Shown here piece after piece: positions 38,701 through 50,700 of a DNA stretch of 64,000 nt; position 1 is the first letter of the stretch; each line of letters opens with the position of its first letter. This DNA is from Leptasterias polaris (lineage: Eukaryota > Echinodermata > Asteroidea > Forcipulatida > Asteriidae). The stretch is from the NCBI GenBank assembly GCA_037783415.1, contig JAZGTN010000006.1, forward strand, positions 3,162,001 to 3,226,000, in the 5' to 3' direction. The position numbers were made by a program, and so were the translations under genes. The notes below the pieces were generated by a model that worked only from the letters and a program-made list of their open reading frames with translations, was not told the origin of the DNA and ran no database searches.

Positions 38701-41700
38701 TGAACACATGTAGTTATTTTGCGGTCTACAATTTTAAAAAGCAAACCTCATTTTTTGTGTGTGACCAATTCAATCAGTTAAACACCATCCCTTAAAAAAA
38801 AGTCCTTAAAAGAATAATTCTAAATACAACAGTTCCCCTGTTTTGCTATTCACCCGGGCAGCCCCCCCCCCCCCCCCCCCCCAAGCCTTCGGAGCAGAGT
38901 TTCCACGTACTTGTCGGTAAGCTAAATTGGAGGAAGCGTCTCAGTTCACATGGGATCCAGCTATCAGGACGTTTGGAAAAACTCGCTAGAGACCCTGAGC
39001 AATTAAGCTCTTCCTTCCCCCCTGTGTGCTCCAGCGCTCCTTAACTCAGCAACTCAGGAACTCTGCAGAACCACACGTTAAACCACTGTCACTGAAGTTC
39101 GCCAGCACTGATACAAAGTCGGTTAAGCTGTGTGGGTTGTGTGAATCCGTGTTATACTTTGCATCTATTTTCTCACACTGTGGTTTGGGGTTTTTGTTGT
39201 TTTTGTTGTTTTTTGTTTTTCTTTCCCCTCGGATCGACATTGGGGATCTTCCACTATTGTTTTCACTTCCAGCTGATCAATCTTGGCGGCGGAATTCCTG
39301 CACGACCGTGTCAAAACGCTGTAAGTGCCCAATCCTTCAGCGGCAAGTTTGTTCCTTGCTGAACTTTTGGCGCCCACCTGGACATGTTTTTCCACTTTCC
39401 CCTCTCCCTCATGAAGGAAACTTTCAGCCACAGCTGTTTCTCGGTGGAGCGCGTTTGAAAGCTTTGCATCACTCTTGGGTCTTTGTCACATGATTGATGG
39501 CTCTATATCTTAACTCGTTATATTTTCCTTTCCTTTCACAGAATGAGGTACGAGTCAAGTTTGAGTATCAAGGAGAGAGGAGGTATGTACAATGTATTAA
39601 AAACTATTGATTTCTAATATCTGTATTGATTATGAAAAAAGCAAAAATTAGTTAGTGGCCTGATGTTTCGACCCTTGCAGAGTCTTTTTCTCGAAGGCTA
39701 AATGGCAACACAACACACATGAACAAGATTCCTTGGAAGTGATTCTTGTTTGCGCAGGACCACTACTGTACGTTGTTGTTTTCCAAAGTTTCAATTGACA
39801 ACTTCTCTGTTAACTCCAGCGATCAAACTTGAACATCTCCTTTTCTTAATTCAAAGCATCAGCTTCTTTTATAAGCAGTCGGCTTAGAAGTAGTCCGTGT
39901 GGATGTACTTTTTCGTGTTTTTTTTGTTGACGAAATTGTTGCAGTCAATGTGCTTGCTTCTACAGCGTGCATGTATGTTACCTTTTAGCTTTACATGAAC
40001 AGAATGAAGCAGGTCATGTATTCTTTTTTTCAGAATGGAAACTGCTCAGTGATGAACAATTATTATAAAGGATGGATTGGTTTTTGTTGTTGTTTTTTAA
40101 CCCTTCTTGGCTGCCAGGGCCCAATTTCGTTGCTCTGCTTATTGTAAGCAAATAATCAGCGCTTATGGAAGAAGGCAATTCTGCACTTATGTCGAGCGTA
40201 TTTCACAGGTTAGCAGGGAATTTTTGCTTGAGCATAGGCATACTCCACGTTACTACTAGACTAGGCATTCTTTGCTTACAGTACACAGCTAGTGTAGAAA
40301 TCAATGCTTGCCCTGTAAGTCCAGAATGGTGATTGCAAGTGCAGAATAAAGCGTTAAGCAGAGACATATAAATTGGGCCCAGTTGGCGTGTTTGTTGTTT
40401 GTTTTTAGTTTGTTGGCAATTGGCCTGAGAAACTTACATGTACAACGGAGCCAAACTTATACAATACAACATCTGTTTGAATGGTCAGAGTAACTAACAT
40501 GTGTAACTATTCTGTGTGTGGTGTCAGCGCAGTCACTCTGCCATTGCGATTGGCCCAAAGTGCATGCCGTTTGACAGGCAGGTACCCGAGGTGACCAATT
40601 ATCAAACCATGCGACCAGGTGCCTTTAAGATAGTGCAGCAACAACAAGGATGTTTTTGGAGACATTACACCTGCCTCATGCTCCCCCCTCTTATCCTTAC
40701 AATGAATAACTTCTCCTGTCTTTGTTTTTCAACCTCTTTCCCACATCCACCAGGATATTGCAAGTTCCTCGACCCCTGAACTATAATGACCTACTGACTA
40801 AAGCCAGAACAGCCTATGGACTGCCAGTAGACATGCACTACACAACGAACGATGTCAACTCAAATGTGAGTGCCAGGGTCAAACACTTTTTCCTCTCTCT
40901 CTGATAAGTTATTTTTGGCTTTGGAATGTGTTTTTCTGTTTTGTTTTTGTTGTTTCCTCAACCAAAATTCCTCGTAAATTTCAATGTGGAAGGCTAAACT
41001 TTGCCATATTTTGATGCTATGTTATGATATTATTTCTATTTTTGGTTTTGTCTCCCCAAATCTGCATAAGTGCTGTAATAGACTGGAAACTAAGTCTGTT
41101 TTACATTCAAAAGAACCTTATTTTTCATTGTTCCCACGTATGTACACAAAGGACTGTGCAAGTCTTGCTCGTATTCCGACAAGGTTTCGTGTGAAGCAAA
41201 TAAAATTGCGCACTTCAGCACGTCTAAATTTCGGGGCAAGCTCAAGAGTTGCACAGTCTGCTTGTAAAATTATGAAGGCTGAATTTAGGGAACGATTTTG
41301 TGTTCTTTTAGCAAAACATTTAGTGTGAACATGTTTTGTGCACACTGAATGCTAATATTAGTTCGCAAGTGATGAGCAGAAATGTATACTTTTTGTGTGG
41401 CATTTTTTGATATGCTTTGAAAGTGAAATCATTCACTGCTGATATGTGTATTGCAAATTTATTATTGCGTGGTTGACATTTACAGGAAGAAACACAAAAT
41501 GAAATGATGATACTCTTCAGATTTATTGTCAGATTTTTTCTTGAAAGCTAGATGGTTTAAGGAGTAAACTTGACCGTCGAATACCAGTGTTGGCCCTGTA
41601 TTTTTAAATTAGTCACATCTACTGTAATTTTTAACTTGTTCTGAATTCAATAACAACTGTTGTCTGGTTCCTTCCCTCCCTTCCAATGATGTTTCGTGGT

Positions 41701-44700
41701 ACCAGATTGTTGTACCAATCAAGAACCAGACTAACCTTAACCAGGCCGTGGCGTTAATGGACCACAACCCCAACGCCAAGAGCCTCCGTGTCTATCTTAC
41801 GCCGTTACAATCGGGTAATAGCACAGCAACAACACCAACACCGTCGACGACAACGGGAACAAAGACAGGGTCATCAGCCACTAGCCTGGGTCATTCTCAA
41901 TCTGCTGGGTCGATAACAACATATCACGGTAGCATAACAGGTGGTGGGGATCTCTATGACACCGCGGTAAGTAGAAATATAGATTTTCCCCCTTCTTTTT
42001 GTTGTACTTCTGTTTCTTTTTTAAAAATAACTTTGGGTTGAGCGAAGAAATATTGACTAAAATTTGACCTGAACTTGGGACCTCCGGATTAATGTACTGG
42101 CACTCGACCAACTTAGCCATCAAGCTCTAATGTTGGCCGTCTACCTATTTTTTACTTTCTTTGTTTGGGGGTGCCAGTCAGAAGCCATTCAACCTGTAAC
42201 TAGCCAGTGATCACATTCAAGTTTACGATACAACTTGGGATGTGCAACTTTTTATAATAGCAACGTATGTGAAGGAATAATCTCTTTTGTGATTGTTTGG
42301 TACAAAGTCCAGATAAGTGTTCAAGTTTGGTTCACATTTTTCTTCCGACAGATTCGTAACGACTCTACACACAAGCCTGCAACGCTACGGTCACAATCCA
42401 TTCCACAGTCACAGCCACAGCCAAAGCTGCCGAGCCAATCTAAGCGACATTCCACACCAGTTGAGATGCCGACACGCGATACCCCCTCCCCACCCCCTGG
42501 CTATATACCCACTGAGTCCATGCAAAACATCATGAGAGATTCAACGTACGGGGAGGGCCGGTTTATCCCCGAACCAGAATCAGAGGTAGGTGTCAGATAA
42601 GACAAAAATATAGTTGTAAACTTGCAGGTACAACCATGTTAAAAACCTTTTTGGGGGAAGGTTTTTGGCTCTGTGGAGAGATTTGTATATGCAAGTTTGC
42701 TACTGTTTGTTATGATCCACGCTATACAAAGCTTCAAACCTCACTTAGGTGTAAAGTTGTTCATCTTAAAATAGTTTAGGCATCCCGTGCGTACAAGTGT
42801 GAATACAATGGGTTCTTCAAATGGGGGCCAGCCTAATTGCCTCTCGGCCTCATTATGGCTATGTGTCATTGTGTGGGAAGGAGTAACAGCTGCTTTGAGT
42901 TCAAAGTCGTGTAACCACCCTGACCTCGGAATAGACAGGCACAGTGTACACAGTTAGCCGCTTCCATTGTGATCGCAAACATGCTTCTGGGTACCGGACA
43001 GTGAGAAATGTGTAGAATGTTAATGATATGACTGTGAGACATACGGCGGTTTCCTTAACAATCCTTTCCACTGAATAATTGGTCGGCAAACCAAACCCGA
43101 GCGATTCATCACATTCCTAAGTTTAATCTGGGCTCATTAATCAGTGACTCGGCCGGTTTCTAATCCCGCCAGCGTTCCTTTCCGATAAACTAATTTAAGT
43201 GGCGCGGGCAAAACAGGAAAGATGTTGCATCAGATATGGGCCAGCAAAAGTGCAAATGAGGGAAGGCTAAACGCAACGCGACCCAACTCCATAAAGATGT
43301 TTCCAATTGTTAGGATTAAGGGGTGTCTTCTCCAAATCCACATCAGATTGATCATTTGCCATCGATAAGAAATCTCCGAACCCACTTTGCGAAGGGGGAC
43401 AGTGGGGGAGAGATCACTTCCAAACGCAATTAAGAGGCGTAAGTCATATTTAGACGTTGGTCGGCAAGTTGGCAGTGAGCCTTTCCTGACAGCCTTGCAG
43501 ATGTCAGAGTTTTTTTTCTTGTTCTCAAACCGTGAAGTCCTGAACACATAACCTTGCGGTTATACCAAGATAAGGAACCTAAAACCTGATCAATTTAAAG
43601 GAACGGTTAACAGTGGTGGTTTATGAATGAGTACATTTTGGTCTTCCAGTTTCAGACCTTGACGGAACCTCTCAAATTTATTAGCTCAGACAGCCCAAAC
43701 AACAGTGCATGTGTGTGTTTTTGGGGGTTTGTTTTTATATCATTGCTGTTTCTTTGTCCTCTTTTAACCAAACTGTATTAAATTTGATGTACAATTGTTC
43801 TCATTTCTAGAAGTGTTTTGTATGTACTAGAAAAAATTTACCAAAAGTCAACATCCAGCAACTTTACAACATAAACAAAATTTGTCCGCCTGCTTGCGTT
43901 ACAATTCATTCTAGGAATCTTGTCTAACTCAAAAGGTGAACTCCTAAGAACAAAGAGGCTTAAAAGAAAACAGAAAATTCCCTGACACCAATGTTAAAGT
44001 TTGTCTTCACGGCTACGAGGTCGCAGTACTTGAACTGTCACACTGAAGTGTAGATTCCCCTTAAAGGTCGATTCTCCACACAGAATTGGCCCCAATAATT
44101 GCTTCTCTTCCTCGGATGCCGTCTGAATGCACTTGGATATTATTAAACCTCATGTTTATGTCACATCTGTCTAATTTGGAAATTAACGATAGTTCCGAGC
44201 AGGAATTAGAATGTCTCCACCATTTACTCTCCGAACGCCGAGCCTAATTTCTTCATCCCATCTCCCGTTTCCATAGCAACAAGATCACGTGATCATCAAC
44301 AGTCCCAACGGCAGCCATCAGTCACTAGATAAGGCATTTTACGGCGGCAGCCAGTCATTAGGAAGGTAAGTCGACTTGTAACCTATTAAAAAATAACAAT
44401 TGTTTAGGAATATGCCAATTTTGTTTCAATGGTTTTTTTATTTTTTAAGTAAGCACAGACGTTGCTTTTATTCTTTTGTAACATGAGGATTAATAACTTT
44501 TCCCAAGCCTAATTTGCATATTTGATGTTTTGCAAAATGATGCATATAGTGCACATTTCAAGATTTTTCGATTGATACATTCGGAATAATATTTTGCAAG
44601 CTCATTATTCCGATTATACTGTTATCGTCTTGAACTGTCAAATTTGCTGTGCGTGGTTCTTGTTTTGATTGGCTCATTTCCTGTAACACTCCGCATGGAA

Positions 44701-47700
44701 ATGTCTTTAGAACCCATTAAAACTCACAAACATGCAGCAACCCTTGGGGTTAAATTACACAAGATCCCCACAGTAATGAATGTGCCTCAATGGTGTGTTG
44801 AAGGTATAGGCTCATGGTAAAATTGTCGAGAAAGATACAATAAAAGTCTCATGTGAAAGTTTCAGCTGAATACAGTGTCTACTAACTAGTGAAAACAAAC
44901 TGCAAAAAACTGTCACGATATTTTCATTAAGAATGTCGAACCAATTCACGTGACAGCGAGTACCAACCGCATCTGTGGCTACAGCATTCGTGTACAAACA
45001 CCAACCCTCAGTAATCATGCATGAGTCGCTTCTCAGATTCAAATGTTTTGTGGTGAAAAACTATCCCAACCATATTACTTTGAAGGGAACTTATACTATC
45101 AACAGCTGCAGTGCTTCGCACCAAGTAAGTTTTCATGGTAAATCATTTTGGGAGTATGTACCAATCTGTGTCCCTACCTTTAAACATATTTGTTTTATGA
45201 CTAACTTTTACAGGCATGCAACTCTTCCGCGGATCGGCGGATTTCCGCTTTTCATAAAATGGAATACCGCCGTTACGAACAAATTCTGCGCTAAAAAAAA
45301 TCACGCTGCATGAAAAAAAAAAATATCCCGCTGAAGGAAACATTGCTTAATGAAAAGAAATAAAGGTTCAGGATTCTTAAAGTCTGGCTCCGCGGAAGTT
45401 TACACATACAAAAGCATTACAGTCCAGACACAGACACAAGTTTTCCTCGTACAGCATACCTTCTACACTATTTTTTGCACAGTCTGGCTCCGTAGTGTTT
45501 TTATTGCTATTTGTGTAAGGGGATGCGGCGGAAACCAGACGCTGTAAGAGTGCAAGTGAACCACGCGATCGATAGGTGTTTGCTTGAAAAAATAACGATG
45601 GCGTCCACTAGGTAAGACATCGTTGATCGGTAATTTTCCGCTTTTTTTTCGGCTGAAGAGTTGCATGCCTGCTTTTAGAGTATATATTTTTTCCTTGCAC
45701 CAACGTCACATTTGTCTACTGTCTGCCACGCTTGACATTTTTAGAATCAAACTGCATATAAAATTATGGCAAGCACACAAACGCTGCATCGCCTAGAATG
45801 CGTATTTCATTGTGTAACATACAGAGGTTTTGACTCTCAAAATGGCGCACGGTTATTGTGATGATGACATAAGGCAAATTGGGTCAATATAAACAATTTT
45901 CGGTGACTGGTATCCTGTTCCTCCTGGCACACAAATGATCTGGTATCAGTGATAGTTGGCTGGGAACCAGCTTTCATCTTGGATAAACAGGATTGACTAA
46001 TTAGCACATTAATTCTGCTAATTGTAGATGTTGATTAGGTGTATGTCTGATTGGGAAGGGTGGTTTGTTGTTTTTAGGAGGGGGGGCAGGAAGCTTCTCC
46101 TAAATCTAGACTTGTTTTTCTCTCTCTCCCTCTCTCTCTTACAGTAATAGCGGAAGAATGTTCAGAGCGCAGAGTACAAATAGTTATGAGGAGTTTACAA
46201 GTAAGTAATTGGCTCATAGACACTGGTTGTGTGGTTGGTATTATACAGGATTGGTAGAGCTGAAAAGATAGTCGCAGACAGTGTTCACGTTTTGTGTGAT
46301 CAACCATATACATGAAATAACAAACCTGTGAAAGTTTTTGCTCACTCCGTTGTGTGAGTGAGGAGAAAATAGTGAAAAAGCATGCACAATTTTCAGCATG
46401 TAAAGACATTGTTCTTCATTTTGGTTGTAACAACCCAAATTAGATATTGCCATTTATATATTTATATATATATATTTTTGTTGTTATCAAATACAGTTGT
46501 TCTTTTTTCGAATATGACTTCATATCGAAGGGAAATATTTCACAGAAAAAAATGGTTCTAGTATGAACTTCATATACATGTATCAGTAAGCTTTCAGACT
46601 AGAATAAAACATTGTTGTTTTTTTAATTCTAGAACTGTAGTTCATATTCTTATTTATTCATCAACTGAATGAGGATACAAAGTATGTGTAGTTATTTTGA
46701 TTAATATTTTGGGGCGGTTTTACCACATATTGAGGTGTTATAAGCTGGTATACTCGGCAACCCAGGGCTGTATTCTACCCAGGGAGCTGAGAAAGATTAC
46801 AGGAATGTTAGTTGCTCAATGATCAGGGCACTAATGTTAAGCGCATTGATACGTTATCGTAATATGTGCTATGTAAGAACTAGATATTCTTTTGATTAAC
46901 TCTTTCAGCGCCATTATCGTACATGTACGATCTTTTTTATGTACTCAAAAAGTGTCATCAATCTTATACATGTACAACCCATAATATACTTGTTTACAAA
47001 TCAGCAAGATACATTTTGTTTGGTGAGAAAGACTTATTATTATTTTGTTGGTACAGAATTTCGAAAAACATAAAAAAGCTGGGCATTTTTGGTTCGAAAC
47101 ACAAAACAAAAGCGGGCACTGATTAACAGTCAATTTACATATTCTCATATATTATGATAACAGATAGTAAAACAAAGTTCCACGTGAAACTGAATTCACT
47201 GGGTAATGTTAAATTTTGATTTCTGGTTTACCCTTCCTGCGTAGATACACAATATACAGAGAGGTCAGGAAAAGGTGGAACATTCCCAACGCGGTATAGC
47301 ATGAAGAATACTCAGAATGAGTACGATGATGGTAAGTTCTGCGTCAAACTTTGACAACTACATCAGTACCAGATGTTTTATTGATTCCCCTGCACTTTCA
47401 GATTTTCTTTAAAGACGTGAAAATGCCATCCTAGCGATGAGAGACTAGGCCCAAATCTTCAGATTTCTATTTGAAATGATGTTAAGAATCTCTAAACCGC
47501 TCAAATGTAATATCCTGTCAATTCATGTGGCTTTATCTTCTAGACCAAGACAAAACAGTTATTCAAGTTTCAGGGGTTTTCAATTTTTGTACAATCTCAC
47601 CCCTTAAGTAAGTCTTTAGGTGTGTGTATGTGGGTGTCTACCCGTTGAAACTAAGGACTTTAGCTAAAGGGATCTGGGTGTTTTGAGTGAGGACGTCCCC

Positions 47701-50700
47701 TGCTAACAAATACCAAGTTCAAACAATGGTAGAACAAAACAAGGTCTTTGTTTAACTGGGTCGACAAACGTGTGTGTGTGACTCAAAATTCAAGTATCTT
47801 TTTCTTCTCTCTGACAGGACGTAAGACATTCCCAAGTCGGTCACGGAGACCCCAGCTTAGCCCTTCCATGATGCACCGGGACGACTACAGCCCGCACGGC
47901 AGCGAGCACTCCCTCAGCAAGAGCAGTAGCAGCAGCGGGATCGGCGCTGACTACGATACCATCGACAGCCGGAGGAGGCGAGACAGCGAGTTGGAGCACT
48001 CCATCAAATCGCTGCAGGAGATGAGCATCAAGGAGGGTGCTAAATGTGAGACAATGATGTGTATGTGTAATTCTGGTTTGGGAAAATCTAACCCTTGCTT
48101 TGATGTTGGTAACTTTCTGAAATTATGTCTGGTCCTGTCAGTTCCCAAAAAAATATTCTCCATCAGCTGGAAGTTTCTGTTTCGAAGTTTAAGTTTGGAC
48201 GTTCCGATGGATAGGATTGTCAAGATAACACCTTTTAAAAACCTAATTGTGGTGGGGGAAATCTAACCCTTACTTTGATGTCGGTATCGTTCATGTCTGG
48301 TCCTATCAGTTCATTTTCAAGATAACACCTTTTAAAAACCTAATTGTGGTGGGGGAAATCTAACCCTTGCTTTGATTTCGGTATCGTTCAGAAATCATGT
48401 CTGGTCCTATCAGTTCCTAAAAAATTATTCATCCATTAGTTGAAAGTTTGTGATTTGAAGTTGACTTCCTGATGTGGAGGATTGTCAAGATAACACTTGT
48501 TTTAAGCCTCAGTTGCACTGCAAATTGGCAGTCACCGTGATTTGCAGAACCTCAGCCGTGAGCCACGTAAAGTTTGTTGGTGTTGGCTACCACATAGAGT
48601 TAAACTTTCATTAGAGTTTGAGAACTACCTGGTATGAACACTGGGAGTCCAGATTCTGTTGAAGAAAAGTTCTTTGCTTAAGTTGATGTGTTATCCTCCC
48701 GAAGGAGAATCCTGACTCGCTGAAGACCAATCAAGCTTGAAAAGAACTCTCTGTCACATCAGAGCTATTCCTTTACAACACGTATACAACTATGCTCGTA
48801 CATGTACATGTATAACAAGAAGTATCTGTAATGGGAGACTTTTGGGACGCTAGGTGGCAGCAGACTTACCAGGTAAATCCATTGTCCTCAGAATTGTGCA
48901 CATGCTCAGAGCTATGTAAGCAATGGAAATTTACCGGGTAAGACTGCTGCCAACCTAGCGTTCCAAAGTCTCCCATTAGTAATCTCTTTGGAGGAGTTTC
49001 GGCTCTGAGAAGAGCCGTTATGGTCTCCACAGCGTCTCTTCTCAGAAGAACACAACGGCTCTTCTTTGAGCCAACACTCCTCCCCAGAAGAACACAACGG
49101 CTCTTCTTTGAGCCAACACTCCTCCCCAGAAGAACACAACGGCTCTTCTTTGAGCCAACACTCCTCCCCAAAAGAACACAACGGCTCTTCTTTGAGCCAA
49201 CACTCCTCCCCAGAAGAACACAACGGCTCTTCTTTGAGCCAACACTCCTCCCCAGAAGAACACAACGGCTCTTCTTTGAGCCAACACTCCTCCCCAGAAG
49301 AACACAACGGCTCTTCTTTGAGCCAACACTCCTCCCCAAAAGAGATTGGTACGTGGTTACACCCTCAAGTGTACTATTTAGAGTTACTTCTTTTAATCAA
49401 CACCTTGCGAAGCTTCAAACACCACTTGCGTGTGTAACATTTTGCAGAGCTGCCAACTCTTCCGGATTTTGCGGAAGACTCCCGTATTTGACGGCAATCT
49501 TCCGACATCCCGCAAGCAGTCAAAATCTCCCGGATCCCCAACCTACTGATGGAAAAAATAATAAAATTTACGAATTTCCTAGCCCTCCGTCCCGTGTGTG
49601 TTTATAATGGTTGCGCATGTGCATATTTAATTGCCATAGATGCGCAGAAAAAGTTGTTCTAACCGCAGTTTCGTCTTCTGCGCATCCATACATGTGCTAT
49701 GTGTCGCACTGATCAGCCTCGCTACCATGGGCACCACGCTATATCGATACCTCTCTTCACTAACCCCTGGAAGAGATGCTTACAGTGTTTACTAGTGGTA
49801 TCGCTACGACGCGCTGCCCACGATCGAGCAAATGACGCTGCACGATCGTACACTACTGGGAACGAGGTTGGAAATATAAAGCAAAATGGCGCCGCCCTGC
49901 AGAGCAACCGGTAAGTCGCTGGAAAAAATCAAATATGCGCAAAAATACAGAGGCGATGACCACAAAGAATGGCCATGTATTAAAAAATCAACTTAGTATT
50001 AAAATCAAGCGTTCTGTACCACGTGTATTTCAGATGTTTCAGTGAAATATGGCGGACAAAATGACATCTTGCGACACATAGATTCCGATCCGACAAACAT
50101 TGCGTGAACAGTACAACAGCACGATCCAGCACGCCAGGAATTACAGATTTTTTAGAAAATCGGTCATAGATGACAGCATAATACAGGCGGAACTTTGTTC
50201 ACATGTTTTCTTATCGAACATAACTTAAACTTAGCATCGTCTGACCATGCTGGTCCTCTATTTAGGCAACAATAGGATAGGATTAGGAAGATTGGTCAGT
50301 GCTTGCTTCAAAACTAAAAACATGTGCAAAGCATTTAAAACATAAACAGCAATATTTGTTGGTAATATTTCAAAAGTATATCTGTCTGTACATGAATATT
50401 GGTTTTTATTTCAGCAAAAATCGTCGTGACGCGCGCTGAGATCGAGTCTTTCTGACTTAAAAAAAAAAACTTCCTGATTTTCAAAAACCAATGTTGGCAG
50501 CTCTGCATTTTGTGTCTTTCTGCTCTTGTAACTATAGTTTGTGATTTTGTTTGTAACTTTCTTAAGGCTTCTCGTCATGTTGTTTGAGCATGTATTAAAT
50601 AAGACATAAACTATGGCATCCCGAATAATTCCTGAAAGTAAATTTGTGTCCCAATTTTTGGGGACACTTTTTAAAATAGTTTGTTCCGCTTTTGACAACC

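Larger units (their letters stand above)
31071..39541 (+). other. map3k2/3: MEKK2/3 intron 2 (8.5 kb)
   Basis: Separates the N-terminal segment from the PB1 micro-exon. It holds the 28-bp array element (31292-32510), a LINE 3' end (about 34500-34975), two TIR elements and homopolymer tracts. About 35880-37000 and 38040-39540 show no repeat I recognise. The last 600 bp are more GC-rich and keep a long chance ORF (see rejected list). Confidence 0.85.

Noticed and set aside
39026..39493. 155-codon open frame just before exon 3, with a hydrophobic stretch
   Set aside because: No similarity I recognise, lies wholly in intron 2, overlaps other frames of equal quality, and the hydrophobic run comes from a TTG/TTT-rich tract.
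48034..48035. Exon 10 ending at the earlier donor gtgcta
   Set aside because: Weaker donor and loses the Ser of the conserved SPRAP segment.
49020..49607. 195-, 157-, 131- and 123-codon open frames on both strands
   Set aside because: They all cross the 42-bp array; because 42 is a multiple of 3 and the unit lacks stops, long frames arise by chance.
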